Shown: positions 15,634 through 24,714 of the stretch, one piece after another | Position numbering within the stretch: the first letter of the stretch is position 1 | Layout: every line of letters starts with the position of its first letter | From: Alphaproteobacteria bacterium | GTDB lineage: Bacteria; Pseudomonadota; Alphaproteobacteria; RF32; CAG-239 | Length of the DNA stretch: 38,637 nt | Assembly: GCA_017961285.1 (NCBI GenBank) | Contig: JAGCXO010000044.1 | Span: 1-38,637, forward strand | Direction: 5' to 3' | Program-made: the position numbers and the translations under genes | The notes under the pieces: model-generated | Databases searched by the model: none | Seen by the model: only the letters and a program-made list of their open reading frames with translations | What the model was told of the DNA's origin: nothing

Positions 15634-17931
15634 TTATATAATCATACGTTTTCCCGTATGGTCAGGAGCCGAAATTATTCCGTCTTCTTCCATACGTTCA
15701 ATCAATAATGCGGCTCTGTTATAGCCGATACGCAAACGCCTCTGCACATAGCTTATAGATGTTTTCTTATCATTTTTAACAATCTCGACGGCTTGAGCAT
15801 ATAAATCCTCATCATTTCCACTGCCTCCGCCCATAGAAGTCTTGTCAAAAACCGCGCCGCTATCTTTTGTATTGAGCTCACCATCTGTAATACCTTCAAC
15901 ATATTCCGGCTTGCTTTGCGATTTTAGATATTCGACAATAGCTTCAACTTCTTTATCTTCCACAAAAGTTCCATGAACACGTATAGGTCTTTGACCTGCT
16001 GGCATATACAACATATCACCTTTGCCGAGCAACTGTTCAGCGCCTTGCTCACCCAAAATGGTTCTGCTGTCGATTTTTGATGTAACTTGAAAACTTATTC
16101 TGGTCGGGAAATTAGCCTTAATAACGCCGGTAATAACATCAACCGAAGGTCTTTGCGTAGAAAGAATAAGGTGAATACCCGCCGCGCGTGCCATTTGTGC
16201 CAAACGCTGAATAGCCGCCTCAACCTCTTTTCCGGCCACCAACATCAAGTCGGCCATTTCATCAACAACAATCACAATATAGGGCAGGGGAGTGAGATCA
16301 ATTTCTTGCTGTTCATAAATTGGCGCCCCGGTTTCCATATCAAAACCGGTCTGCACTGTCCTAACAGGCTTCTCGCCACTATTACGGATCTCTTCCAAAC
16401 GTTTATTATATCCGGAAATATTGCGCACATTAAGCTGAGCCATTGCTCTATATCTGTCTTCCATCTGGGTAACAGCCCACTTCAAACCCAAAACAGCTTT
16501 AGCCGGATCGGTTATAACCGGTGTCAAAAGATGAGGAATTCCATTATAAACTGAAAATTCCAGCATTTTTGGATCTATCATAATTAATTTGCACTCATCA
16601 GGACGCATTTTATACAGCAAAGACAAAATCATAGAATTCATCCCGACAGATTTTCCCGAACCGGTAGTTCCTGCAACCAATAAGTGAGGCATTTTTGATA
16701 AATCTGCATAAACATTCTCACCGCCGATATCTTTACCCAAAACTACATTCAGGGCATATTTTGAATCTATAAATCCTTCGCCCTCAAATAAATCTCTCAA
16801 CCAAACAGTTTCACGCGTGCTGTTTGGCAACTCTATGCCTATGGTGTTCTTTCCGGATACAACGGCAATTCTTACCGAAACGGCAGACATGGAACGAGCA
16901 ATATCATCAGAAAGTCCTATAACTCTTGCCGTTTTTGTTCCCGGCGCCGGTTCAAGTTCATACAACGTAACCACAGGACCGGGACGAATTTTTACAATTT
17001 TTCCGTTAATACCAAACTCTTGCAAAACTGTTTCCAACTTTTTTGCCGTCTCTCCAAGCTCTTTATCGCTAATCCTTCCGGCATTGTTGTTCGAGGGTTT
17101 AGACAGCAAATCAACACTTGGATAAACATATCCGTCTGCAGACAATGTGTTACTGGATTTTTTTGCACTTTTAGCCGTTTGTTTGCTTTTTTCCTCCAAA
17201 GATGCTTTTATTTTTGGTTCTTTAATAATCGGAACAGAAAACTCATCATCGGCAGTTGTATCAGAAACAGAGAAAACAGGCTCTTTTTTCTCTTGTTTTT
17301 CGCGCCTGCTCAACTTTATAAGTCTCAATCTTCTGTAAGTCGATTTAATCAAAACGCAAAAACCGACAAGCCCATGCCAAATTACTTGCATAATCTTTAC
17401 AAAACTTCTCACCCAAAACTTCATACTGACACCGGAAGAGAAATTCAATAGATAAAAACCCGCAAGAGCTGAAACAAAGGTAACGATCTCGGTTCTATAA
17501 GCAAAATCAGGAACATTTTTAAATAATTGCAAACTTAAATATTTTCCTAATTCTCCGCCCAACTTAACAACATTTAAGGCCAAATCCGAAAAAGCAAAAC
17601 CTACTATCCAAGCCGCAAAGCGAAGCCACATATTCTTCAACGGCGACAATATGCATAATGCCCATCCCCATGCACAAAAGGCCACAAAATAAACAGGAGC
17701 AACAAGCCCGAAAAATGTAACCAATACATCAGAACTATTTGCCCCAAACCGACCTAACACGTTTTTAATTTCATAACCGGCAAAATTAAAAGAACTATCA
17801 TTAGGAGAATAGCACAAAATCGCCGCCCACAGGATAACACAAGCACAAATCAGCAACATGCCGTATATTTTGCGACTTATCTTATAATACAAAGATATTT
17901 TTTTCTGTTTTTTAGCCATGACCATTTTCAT
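15634..17931 (-). CDS. ftsK: DNA translocase FtsK
   Basis: The product of about 765 residues has four membrane helices in its first 170 residues, a linker rich in lysine and serine (about 205-280), and the motor domain. Walker A GTTGSGKS lies at about 421-428 and Walker B (IVIVVDEMADLM) beyond it. A C-terminal winged-helix gamma domain (SYVQRRLRIGYNRAALLIERMEEDGII) reads KOPS sites. It clears DNA from the division septum and activates XerCD at dif. The exact start is unclear: a TTG at 17934 and ATGs at 17931, 17925 and 17919 are in frame, and none has a strong ribosome site. The linker is short for the family. Confidence 0.95.
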   Translation of the reverse strand: MKMVMAKKQKKISLYYKISRKIYGMLLICACVILWAAILCYSPNDSSFNFAGYEIKNVLGRFGANSSDVLVTFFGLVAPVYFVAFCAWGWALCILSPLKNMWLRFAAWIVGFAFSDLALNVVKLGGELGKYLSLQLFKNVPDFAYRTEIVTFVSALAGFYLLNFSSGVSMKFWVRSFVKIMQVIWHGLVGFCVLIKSTYRRLRLIKLSRREKQEKKEPVFSVSDTTADDEFSVPIIKEPKIKASLEEKSKQTAKSAKKSSNTLSADGYVYPSVDLLSKPSNNNAGRISDKELGETAKKLETVLQEFGINGKIVKIRPGPVVTLYELEPAPGTKTARVIGLSDDIARSMSAVSVRIAVVSGKNTIGIELPNSTRETVWLRDLFEGEGFIDSKYALNVVLGKDIGGENVYADLSKMPHLLVAGTTGSGKSVGMNSMILSLLYKMRPDECKLIMIDPKMLEFSVYNGIPHLLTPVITDPAKAVLGLKWAVTQMEDRYRAMAQLNVRNISGYNKRLEEIRNSGEKPVRTVQTGFDMETGAPIYEQQEIDLTPLPYIVIVVDEMADLMLVAGKEVEAAIQRLAQMARAAGIHLILSTQRPSVDVITGVIKANFPTRISFQVTSKIDSRTILGEQGAEQLLGKGDMLYMPAGQRPIRVHGTFVEDKEVEAIVEYLKSQSKPEYVEGITDGELNTKDSGAVFDKTSMGGGSGNDEDLYAQAVEIVKNDKKTSISYVQRRLRIGYNRAALLIERMEEDGIISAPDHTGKRMII

Positions 17932-18000
17932 CAAAAAAGTTAATCAACGGCTTATTATATTCCAGAGATTCTTTATCGTTGGTTAACAAAAGTTTTTAAC

Positions 18001-18029
18001 TTGACTTTTATTGGTTTTTAATATTAAAC
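18001..18029 (+). promoter_or_regulatory. Candidate promoter for fabD-fabG
   Basis: TTGACT at 18001-18006 is followed by AT-rich -10 candidates: TATTAA after 15 bases or TTAAAC after 17. It lies 58 bases before fabD in the divergent gap with ftsK. The -10 is not well defined. Confidence 0.35.
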
Positions 18030-18063
18030 AAAGCATAAGAACAATAAATAAGAGGTTTTTTAA

Positions 18064-19008
18064 ATGAAAAACGCGTTTGTTTTTCCCGGACAAGGCTCAC
18101 AATTTGTCGGTATGGGAAAAGAACTGGCTGACAACTTTGCCTCTGCAAGAGAAATCTTTCAAGAAGTTGATAATACTCTCAACCAAAATTTATTTAAACT
18201 AATGACCGAAGGTCCGGAGTATGAACTAACCATGACCATAAATACTCAACCTGCCTTAATGGCAGTATCCATGGCTGTAGTTCGTGTTTTAGAAAAAGAT
18301 TTCGGCATAAATATAAAAGACAAAGCAACTTTTGTTGCCGGACATTCCTTGGGGGAATATTCAGCAGCTTGTGCCGCCGGGGTTTTTTCATTGGAAGACA
18401 CAGCTTGTTTACTGCGCACCAGAGGCGAAGCCATGCAAAAAGCTGTTCCGTTGGGAGTTGGGGGTATGGCCGCAGTAATAGGTCTTTCATACCACGATGT
18501 CCAAGCTTTGGTAGAAGCCTGTGCGGACAAAGATAACATTTGCGTAGCCGCCAATGATAATGCTGAGGGTCAGATTGTTTTATCGGGACATATGTCCGCG
18601 GTTGACAAAGCTATAGAAATAGCGGCAGAATTTGGCGCAAAACGCTGTATAAAATTACCGGTTAGTGCACCTTTTCACAGTCCGTTGATGTTGCCCGCAG
18701 CCGAAGTCATGGCGCGCGCTTTTATGAAAATACAAGCCAATAATGCAGAAGTTCCGCTTATAGCCAATGTTCTTGCCGAACCGATTACAGAATCAAAAGA
18801 AATAATCAAACACCTGATAGAGCAAGTTACAGGCTCTGTCCGTTGGCGTGAAACAATAGCTTATATGCACAATGAACAAATAACCGATATATATGAACTT
18901 GGTGCCGGAAAGGTATTGTCCGGCATGATAAAACGTGGCTACAAAGACATAAATACCTCTTCAATCGGCACTCCTGCCGAAATTGAAGAATTGGCAAACA
19001 ATTTATAA
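18064..19008 (+). CDS. fabD: Malonyl-CoA:acyl-carrier-protein transacylase
   Basis: The 314-residue protein is FabD, which loads malonyl groups onto acyl carrier protein for type II fatty-acid synthesis. It shows the start FVFPGQGSQFVGMGKEL with Q11, the nucleophile elbow GHSLGE at 93-98 with S95, the arginine of TRGEAM at 120, and the catalytic histidine H205 in SAPFHSPLM. The length is normal. It precedes fabG by 20 bases in the same orientation, forming the fatty-acid operon. Confidence 0.96.
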   Translation: MKNAFVFPGQGSQFVGMGKELADNFASAREIFQEVDNTLNQNLFKLMTEGPEYELTMTINTQPALMAVSMAVVRVLEKDFGINIKDKATFVAGHSLGEYSAACAAGVFSLEDTACLLRTRGEAMQKAVPLGVGGMAAVIGLSYHDVQALVEACADKDNICVAANDNAEGQIVLSGHMSAVDKAIEIAAEFGAKRCIKLPVSAPFHSPLMLPAAEVMARAFMKIQANNAEVPLIANVLAEPITESKEIIKHLIEQVTGSVRWRETIAYMHNEQITDIYELGAGKVLSGMIKRGYKDINTSSIGTPAEIEELANNL

Positions 19009-19028
19009 CAACAGCAAAGGAAAAAGAT

Positions 19029-19766
19029 ATGTTCGAATTACACGATAAAGTCGCATTGATAACAGGAGCAAACGGAGGTCTCGGTGACAAAATAGCTCGC
19101 ACTCTCCATGCTCAAGGAGCCACTTTGGCTCTAACCGATTGCAGAACCAATAATATGGAAAAACTAAAAGCAGAACTTGGGGACAGAGTAGAGCTTTTTA
19201 CAGCCGACTTAACCAATTCTGATTCGATTGCTCAGTTGGTAAAGGATGTAGAAGCCAAATTTGGTCGTATAGACATTTTGGTGAACAATGCCGGCTTAAC
19301 CAAAGATAATTTGTTCATCCGCATGAGCGACGAAGATTGGCAGCTGGTTTTGGATGTAAATCTAAGCGCTGGTTTCAAGCTTGCCAAAGCGGCAGTTCGC
19401 GGCATGATGAAACGTCGTTTTGGTCGAATTATCGGTATAGCGTCTGTTGTTGGTGTTACCGGCAACGCCGGACAAGCTAATTATTCCGCATCAAAAGCCG
19501 GTATGATAGCGATGAACAAATGTTTGGCGCAGGAAGTAGGCTCAAGAGGCATTACAGTTAATTCTATTGCTCCCGGATTTATTCGTACTCCGATGACAGA
19601 TGTTTTGCCCGAAGATGTCAAAGCTGCCTTGCTTGCCAAAATTCCGGAAGCAAAATTGGGTGAAGCCCAAGATATTGCAAACGTTGTCGTCTTTTTGGCC
19701 AGTGATGAAGCGCAATACATTACCGGTCAGACCATCAACATAAACGGTGGTATGGCAATGATTTAA
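19029..19766 (+). CDS. fabG: 3-oxoacyl-[acyl-carrier-protein] reductase
   Basis: The 245-residue short-chain dehydrogenase reduces 3-oxoacyl-ACP with NADPH. It has the nucleotide motif TGANGGLG at 12-19, NNAG at 86-89, the catalytic serine S139, and the Y152-x3-K156 pair in NYSASKAG. The late segments VNSIAPGFIRTPMTD and ITGQTININGGMAM are typical of FabG rather than of other SDR members. The operon ends here with a strong terminator; acpP and fabF, which often follow fabG, are not present in the window. Confidence 0.96.
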   Translation: MFELHDKVALITGANGGLGDKIARTLHAQGATLALTDCRTNNMEKLKAELGDRVELFTADLTNSDSIAQLVKDVEAKFGRIDILVNNAGLTKDNLFIRMSDEDWQLVLDVNLSAGFKLAKAAVRGMMKRRFGRIIGIASVVGVTGNAGQANYSASKAGMIAMNKCLAQEVGSRGITVNSIAPGFIRTPMTDVLPEDVKAALLAKIPEAKLGEAQDIANVVVFLASDEAQYITGQTININGGMAMI

Positions 19767-19783
19767 TAAATTTTCCCAAAATC

Positions 19784-19816
19784 AAAAAGCTCTGCCCTCA
19801 AAAGACAGAGCTTTTT
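19784..19816. terminator. Bidirectional terminator after fabG
   Basis: A perfect 11-base stem (AAAAAGCTCTG at 19784-19794 and CAGAGCTTTTT at 19806-19816) encloses an 11-base loop. The A- and T-runs at the stem ends let it serve fabG on the plus strand and the convergent acetyltransferase on the minus strand. Confidence 0.9.
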
Positions 19817-19818
19817 GT

Positions 19819-20367
19819 TTAGCGTGATTTTTGTGTGTTTATCCATACGCGTTTTTCGATAATATTGTCCTTTTTTATGGTTTCATCCTCATAACCACCG
19901 ACTTCCAGCATAACTTTTGACATTGTGCCGTAAGAGGCGGTGTTTTCGGCATTGCAGGTAACCAAAACCTGTTTTATTCCCATATCTTTGGCTTTTTCTA
20001 GACATAATTTTAGACCTCTGCTGGCAAAACCTTTGCCTCGTGCTGAAGGGCGAATTTGATAAGCTATATGTCCGCCGATTTGCTCTAAGTTGGGTGTTAA
20101 ATGGTGGCGCAAGTCAAATGTGCCTATGTAATTGTCATTATCAACAAGCCAATAAGTTGTGTTGGGAACATATCCTGGTTTTAAGCCAATTCCTTGCGAG
20201 TTTTTTTCAACGTCGTCAAAGTATGTTGCAAATCCGTTTTCTTCAGCTGCAATCATATTTCTTACGGCACTGATTTCGTATTTTGAGGCATCGGATTTAT
20301 ATTCCGCTATGGCTTTGCGGACACTCGGAAGGTATTTTTTATTTGGTTTTACCAGTTGTAAGCTCAT
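19819..20367 (-). CDS. GNAT family N-acetyltransferase
   Basis: The 182-residue protein has the acetyl-CoA-binding motif A of GNAT enzymes, AYQIRPSARGKGFASRGLKL (around 100-119), preceded by the strand TYWLVDNDNYIGTFDLR. A C-terminal NTASYGTMSKVMLEVGGYE segment is typical of a subgroup that acts on small molecules. The substrate is not evident. A near-ideal AAAGGAGG ribosome site precedes the ATG. It starts 12 bases downstream of a second GNAT gene in the same orientation, so the two are cotranscribed. Confidence 0.85.
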   Translation of the reverse strand: MSLQLVKPNKKYLPSVRKAIAEYKSDASKYEISAVRNMIAAEENGFATYFDDVEKNSQGIGLKPGYVPNTTYWLVDNDNYIGTFDLRHHLTPNLEQIGGHIAYQIRPSARGKGFASRGLKLCLEKAKDMGIKQVLVTCNAENTASYGTMSKVMLEVGGYEDETIKKDNIIEKRVWINTQKSR

Positions 20368-20379
20368 TATAACCTCCTT

Positions 20380-20844
20380 TTATTTTTTTGATATATCTAA
20401 AATCATTGTTTGTTGCAGGGCACTAAAGCCGTAATCTTCATAAAATTTACAGGCCGAAGTGTTTTTGTTATAGACGCCGAGACGAATTTCTTGGATTTCT
20501 TTTTCTTTGCAAATCTTGAAAAAATAGTCCATAAGCTGTTTTCCAATACCTTTTCGGCGATAATTTTCAGATACACCAAAATTTGAGATATTTCCGACTT
20601 TCGGTTTTGATAACCAAGAAGCATTCTTAAATTCGCCCAAAAGATAGCCGACAATTTTATTATTATTTTCTGCAACAAGGGCAACAGTATTGTCATTTTC
20701 AAGAGATTCAAGAAAACCGATTTTCTCATATTCATCATTTTGTTCGGTAAAATAGCCGTTTAGTAAGTCATTGTGATATTTCCTGATTTCGCGGCACAAA
20801 TCAAGTACTTGCGGTAAATCTTCTTTGGCAAATTTTCGTATCAT
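20380..20844 (-). CDS. GNAT family N-acetyltransferase
   Basis: Taken from the ATG at 20844, which has an AAGGA ribosome site, the product is 154 residues starting MIRKFAKEDLPQVLDL. The acetyl-CoA site is FGVSENYRRKGIGKQLMDYF, followed by IRLGVYNKNTSACKFYEDYGF, a classic GNAT core. The acceptor is unknown. An earlier ATG at 20865 adds seven residues without a ribosome site. It precedes the other acetyltransferase by 12 bases and follows the pyrophosphatase gene by 75 bases. Confidence 0.87.
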   Translation of the reverse strand: MIRKFAKEDLPQVLDLCREIRKYHNDLLNGYFTEQNDEYEKIGFLESLENDNTVALVAENNNKIVGYLLGEFKNASWLSKPKVGNISNFGVSENYRRKGIGKQLMDYFFKICKEKEIQEIRLGVYNKNTSACKFYEDYGFSALQQTMILDISKK

Positions 20845-20919
20845 GGCGCAGTTCCTTATATGCAATTATATTTGATGTTATTATTATTTGGGCAAATATG
20901 TAAGGCGTTTTTTATGTGG

Positions 20920-21258
20920 CTATTTTCTGAGCAAAACATGTTTGAACCACTTTTCCTGAAAAGCAGTAGCATTTTCAATTTCGTTGTCTGAAAAATCTAT
21001 CCCTTCCGGAACAACAATCAATTTATCGTCGTCATCATCAGTGCGATGAATAACTCCGATACATTGTCCGCTAAATTCTTTCAGTGGTTTGTTAATGCCT
21101 AAAACATAGACATCCAGTTCTTCGCCGTCGCCGGATTTTGTGTTCGGCACATAGCCGTAATTAAGCGGATATTCAAAACCATGCTTGGGATGTTTGCTTC
21201 CCAATGGTCGATCAATTATGACTTTTATGGTTTTTCCGATATAGTCTGTTGTTTTCAT
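20920..21258 (-). CDS. Miniature family I inorganic pyrophosphatase
   Basis: The 112-residue protein hydrolyses pyrophosphate if active. It carries the family I core in compact form: IDRPLGSKHPKHGFEYPLNYGYVP at 14-37 (written here in part only as YPLNYGYVP), then GDGEELDVYVLG with the metal-binding aspartates, and DDDDDKLIVVPEG with the aspartate and lysine of the phosphate site. Normal bacterial enzymes are about 170 residues, but a short clade of this size is common in Firmicutes, which this one resembles. The ribosome site AAGGAGAGAAAA is strong. The gene follows a methyltransferase gene by 19 bases. Confidence 0.8.
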   Translation of the reverse strand: MKTTDYIGKTIKVIIDRPLGSKHPKHGFEYPLNYGYVPNTKSGDGEELDVYVLGINKPLKEFSGQCIGVIHRTDDDDDKLIVVPEGIDFSDNEIENATAFQEKWFKHVLLRK

Positions 21259-21277
21259 TTTTCTCTCCTTAATGATT

Positions 21278-22069
21278 TTACTTTTTCCTGCAGATATAAA
21301 GTAAGTGTGCGCTGTAACCTTGTTGGTCAGGTCTTTCGCAAGTTAGAAAGTGCCAGTTCAAAAATGCCTCATATTCTTTTTGGGGTAATTGTTCTACCCA
21401 TTCTCTTAGTGCATAGGAAATTCCGTCGGTGGCGACATTTGTTATGTATTGCGTTTTTGTTTTATTAAACAGTTTTTTGAAATCTTCTATATAAAAACAG
21501 GTGAAAACGTCTGAAGGATAGGATTTTATGCGCCCGATTTTATCCATTTGGGAATATAGGGTTGTAACATCTTGATGCCGCAATCCGTAACAGGTTACAA
21601 AAGAGGCGCATGGAAGATATGCAAACATACAAATTCCGTTTTTCTTGGCGACACGGAGTGTTTCTTTTATGGCTTGTTTGTTGTCTTTTGGGGTAAATAA
21701 ATGATACATGGGACCGAAATTTAGGACCATATCGAAAGAGCCGTCTTCAAACATGCTCAAATCCAAAGCGTCGGCAATCATACAGTTAAAATTTTTCAGT
21801 TTGCGAGTTTTGCTCTTCATTGTTTCGACATATTTAGGGGTTAAGTCGACTGCGGTAACATCATAGCCCATTTTAGCCAAAGCAATAGAATATCGACCTG
21901 TGCCGGCGCCGATTTCGAGTATTTTAGCATCTGGTTTCAAAAATTTTTGAATATAGTGCATAGTGGTCATATATTCTATATTGTGAGCACGATCGCTAAC
22001 TAAACGATTTTCTTCATCATATTCCGAATATTTATTTATGATAATGTCTTTATGCTTGTTTGTGACCAT
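21278..22069 (-). CDS. Class I SAM-dependent methyltransferase
   Basis: From the ATG at 22069 (ribosome site AAAGGGGAGA) the product is 263 residues. The SAM-binding motif is ILEIGAGTGRYSIALAKMGY, followed by VTAVDLTPKYVE (motif II) and DGSFDMVLNFGPMYHL (motif IV), which is characteristic of a subgroup often found near GNAT genes in gut bacteria. The target is unknown. A longer frame reaching 22141 begins with a cysteine-rich, unconserved stretch and no ribosome site. It is the first gene of a minus-strand set: methyltransferase, pyrophosphatase and two acetyltransferases. Confidence 0.85.
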   Translation of the reverse strand: MVTNKHKDIIINKYSEYDEENRLVSDRAHNIEYMTTMHYIQKFLKPDAKILEIGAGTGRYSIALAKMGYDVTAVDLTPKYVETMKSKTRKLKNFNCMIADALDLSMFEDGSFDMVLNFGPMYHLFTPKDNKQAIKETLRVAKKNGICMFAYLPCASFVTCYGLRHQDVTTLYSQMDKIGRIKSYPSDVFTCFYIEDFKKLFNKTKTQYITNVATDGISYALREWVEQLPQKEYEAFLNWHFLTCERPDQQGYSAHLLYICRKK

Positions 22070-22182
22070 GTTCTCCCCTTTTCCCAATACCGGCCTAAAC
22101 CACTTGCAACAACAATAACACAATGTAATCAAGCTTGTCAACGATATTCATATACAAAACATCTGACAACCTTTAATTTGTA

Positions 22183-22210
22183 TTTACAAAAAAATTAACC
22201 AAGTTATTAT
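22183..22210 (+). promoter_or_regulatory. Candidate promoter for the GT87-like gene
   Basis: TTTACA (22183-22188) and TATTAT (22205-22210) are 16 bases apart, 31 bases before the start codon at 22241. The AT-rich background makes chance matches common. Confidence 0.4.
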
Positions 22211-22240
22211 CATTGTATGAAGTTTATCATAGGATGATAT

Positions 22241-23854
22241 ATGACAAAAATAATAAACAACAAAAAACTGATGTTTTTGATACTAATGACACTCGCCGCC
22301 AGCATCAGTGCTTTCCTAAAAAATGAAAATTTTTTTGATTTTGCCAATTATCATTATTATAACCCTTGGGCATTTCTAAACGGAAGAATTGGTTACGACA
22401 TCGCGCCTGCCAGTTTTTTGACCTTCTTAAATCCGCTATTGGATTTACCACGATATTTTACGATAATTTATTTTAACCAGCATATTAATTTATTCTATGC
22501 TATAAACGGCTTGTGGTTTGGGCTTTTATTGTTTGTTTTTTATCAAATATTAACAATACTGTATAGCTCCCAAAATACTCAAGACAGTTTATGGATAGTA
22601 ATGACAATTGCCATAGCAGCCACCGGCTGGATGACATGGTATCAGGTCGGATCTTCCACAAACGAAATCTGTTTGTCTTTTATTAATTTTTGCGGACTGT
22701 TCTTGCTGCTCAAAAGTTTACAAAGCAAAAACGAACAAAAATTAAGCAGTTTCATATTAGCGGGACTAATTCTAGGAGCGGGATTAGGGCTGAAAGTAAC
22801 AAATATTACAATTTGTATTGCCGCCGGAGCAAGTCTTATAATCGGATATAAGTGGCTATCACAACCTATGAAGTTTATATTTTTATTTGCTGTCGCTGGA
22901 CTATCCGGATTTTTGCTGACCAACGGGTGGTGGATGTATAAACTATACACATTATATGATAACCCTTTCTTTCCTTTTCTTAATAATATTTTTAACTCTG
23001 AATACTTTCAATCGACGACAATATCTACCAATGATTTTGTTCCTTCCTGGAAACAACTGGCTGTTTGCCCCTATCTGGCAATAGACGGTGTTATATGCAA
23101 TTCGGAGGGACTGACAAGAGACTATCGTTTGCAAATTTTTTATACCATAGCCATAGGATGGTTATGCTATTTATTTTCTGGCAAAAAAATAAAATACTAC
23201 TACCAAAACAAGCCTACAGAATTCTTTTTCTATTCATTCTTTTTACTCAATTATTTGCTTTGGGCTAAAATGTTCGGGGTGCAGCACTATTTTATCGTAA
23301 TAGAAATGTGTGGCGCTGTTTTATTAACGCAAACCTTAAAATTTTGGTACAATACCAAAAAATACAAAAATATATTTTATATAATCACTTGCGGATTATT
23401 CATTTATTTGTTGTCTACACCCATAATAGAACAAAATCCCAACAATATGAAAGGCAGAGATAAAATAATTGATGTAGAACAAATAAACTTGCCAAAACAT
23501 ACTTTGATTAAATTATACAACATGCCTTTAGCCGGATTATTACCTGAGATTGCAAAATACAATGATGATTTCAGAGCTGTCGGGCTGTCCTCTTTCATAG
23601 AAGTTATATCATCAACAGGCACCGATATGACCTCAAATGGAAAATTAAAAGAAAAAATAGATCTTCTTGATCAAGAATATGCAAACCAAGTAGTATTTGT
23701 CAGATTTTCCGTAAATAAAAGACAAGCGGATATCATAATGAATAGCATAAAAAAAGATTTGGAAGGAAAAAACTGCCGAATTTTAAAAAATTCTTTTGCC
23801 CCGATATATGGACAACCGATCTATATTTGTGTTCCTTATGAATGGCAATATTAA
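22241..23854 (+). CDS. Polytopic membrane glycosyltransferase-like protein (GT-C, GT87-like)
   Basis: The 537-residue protein has about eleven predicted membrane helices through residue 395 and a soluble C-terminal part of roughly 140 residues. An early acidic loop, FFDFANYHYYNPWAFLNGR at 31-49, and the following APASFLTFLNPLLDLP match GT-C-type membrane proteins often annotated as GT87 or DUF2029. In these, the loop aspartate is thought to bind a lipid-linked sugar donor. A role in envelope or lipid glycan assembly is inferred. The start has only a weak AGGATGAT ribosome site. It is monocistronic, divergent from the methyltransferase and convergent with the small gene at 23858. Confidence 0.68.
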   Translation: MTKIINNKKLMFLILMTLAASISAFLKNENFFDFANYHYYNPWAFLNGRIGYDIAPASFLTFLNPLLDLPRYFTIIYFNQHINLFYAINGLWFGLLLFVFYQILTILYSSQNTQDSLWIVMTIAIAATGWMTWYQVGSSTNEICLSFINFCGLFLLLKSLQSKNEQKLSSFILAGLILGAGLGLKVTNITICIAAGASLIIGYKWLSQPMKFIFLFAVAGLSGFLLTNGWWMYKLYTLYDNPFFPFLNNIFNSEYFQSTTISTNDFVPSWKQLAVCPYLAIDGVICNSEGLTRDYRLQIFYTIAIGWLCYLFSGKKIKYYYQNKPTEFFFYSFFLLNYLLWAKMFGVQHYFIVIEMCGAVLLTQTLKFWYNTKKYKNIFYIITCGLFIYLLSTPIIEQNPNNMKGRDKIIDVEQINLPKHTLIKLYNMPLAGLLPEIAKYNDDFRAVGLSSFIEVISSTGTDMTSNGKLKEKIDLLDQEYANQVVFVRFSVNKRQADIIMNSIKKDLEGKNCRILKNSFAPIYGQPIYICVPYEWQY

Positions 23855-23857
23855 AAT

Positions 23858-24163
23858 TTATGAATTACTCTTCAATTTAGACAACTTATGCTCCATCACC
23901 GCACTTGCCGAAGACATTGCCCTTCTGAGCATAGCAATTTTTTGAATAGCCGACATCGGCTTTCCTTCAGATATAACATCAGAATTATCCGCCTTTTGAG
24001 GTGTAACATTGCTAATTACTTTATCAGGGAAAAAGTTTATGGCAACTTCTTCAGCATTTTCAAAGACTTCACTGCTTGTCAAATAAGCAAGCTTCTTTTC
24101 GACAGCTGTCTCAAAAGGCTCTTTTTGAGTTTTTAGCAATTCTTTCAACTCAGATCTCTCCAT
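23858..24163 (-). CDS. Small hypothetical protein coupled to the TerB-like gene
   Basis: From the ATG at 24163 the product is 101 residues beginning MERSELKELLKTQKEPFETA. It is hydrophilic and helical, with no signal peptide, cysteine or membrane segment. The C-terminal half contains SAIQKIAMLRRAMSSASAVMEHKLSKL, a basic amphipathic helix. The start lies 14 bases inside the end of the TerB-like gene, so it is translated by coupling. An upstream in-frame start at 24220 would extend it further into that gene. No family is recognised. Confidence 0.62.
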   Translation of the reverse strand: MERSELKELLKTQKEPFETAVEKKLAYLTSSEVFENAEEVAINFFPDKVISNVTPQKADNSDVISEGKPMSAIQKIAMLRRAMSSASAVMEHKLSKLKSNS

Positions 24164-24587
24164 CTTCTTTTTCCAGTATAAGTTGTCCGGTTTTATAGAG
24201 AATGATATTATCCAAAACAAAGCGATTTATCAAAACTAATTTTTCATCTTCAATATTCATTGCATGGGCAACATTTATAATAAAATCAAGTTCTTTATCG
24301 TGCAAAGTATTATCAATATTTGCTAAAAAGCACAACTCTTTCAGCAGCTCCAAGGCATGAGAGCGATTTTTGATTTTAGAAGCCTCATATTTATAGTCAA
24401 CCGCTTGAATATTCTTAATAATTTGAGCGCTGGTGTCTATATCAATACCATATTCTTTGGTAATCGATTTTATAAACGCAATTTCTTCCTGGTCAACTTC
24501 ACCGTCAATTTTAATCAAGCAATAAAACAGCTTAATAAAAACGACCTTTTCCTCTTCAGATAAAGTCCTTATATAATTCTGATCCAT
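24150..24587 (-). CDS. TerB-like domain protein
   Basis: The 145-residue protein, starting at the ATG at 24587 with a perfect GGAGGAATT ribosome site, has a TerB-type helical fold. EEEKVVFIKLFYCLIKIDGEVDQEE near the N-terminus and LCFLANIDNTLHDKELDFI in the second half form the paired acidic repeats that can bind metal in TerB. The longer frame to 24926 reads through an unrelated region antisense to the next gene and has no support. It overlaps its downstream partner by 14 bases. TerB-like domains occur in stress and membrane-linked systems; here no other ter gene is present. Confidence 0.65.
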   Translation of the reverse strand: MDQNYIRTLSEEEKVVFIKLFYCLIKIDGEVDQEEIAFIKSITKEYGIDIDTSAQIIKNIQAVDYKYEASKIKNRSHALELLKELCFLANIDNTLHDKELDFIINVAHAMNIEDEKLVLINRFVLDNIILYKTGQLILEKEDGEI

Positions 24588-24651
24588 AATTCCTCCATAG
24601 CCCACAAAATATAACAAAATAATTAAAAGTATCTTAAAATACCAAAAGCTT

Positions 24652-24680
24652 TTGACAAACAAAGCCTGATATGCTAGAAT
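24652..24680 (+). promoter_or_regulatory. Near-consensus sigma-70 promoter
   Basis: TTGACA (24652-24657), a 17-base spacer and TAGAAT (24675-24680), with TGC before the -10 box giving an extended -10. It lies 34 bases before the start codon at 24715 of the 372-residue unknown gene, which should therefore be strongly transcribed unless repressed. Confidence 0.78.
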
Positions 24681-24714
24681 AAACATATGTTTGCAGATAT
24701 TGGAGTTTCTCAAA

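Noticed and set aside
16815-16830. GTTTCACGCGTG in ftsK as a parS-like site
   Set aside because: The right half of the palindrome is missing and it lies in coding sequence.
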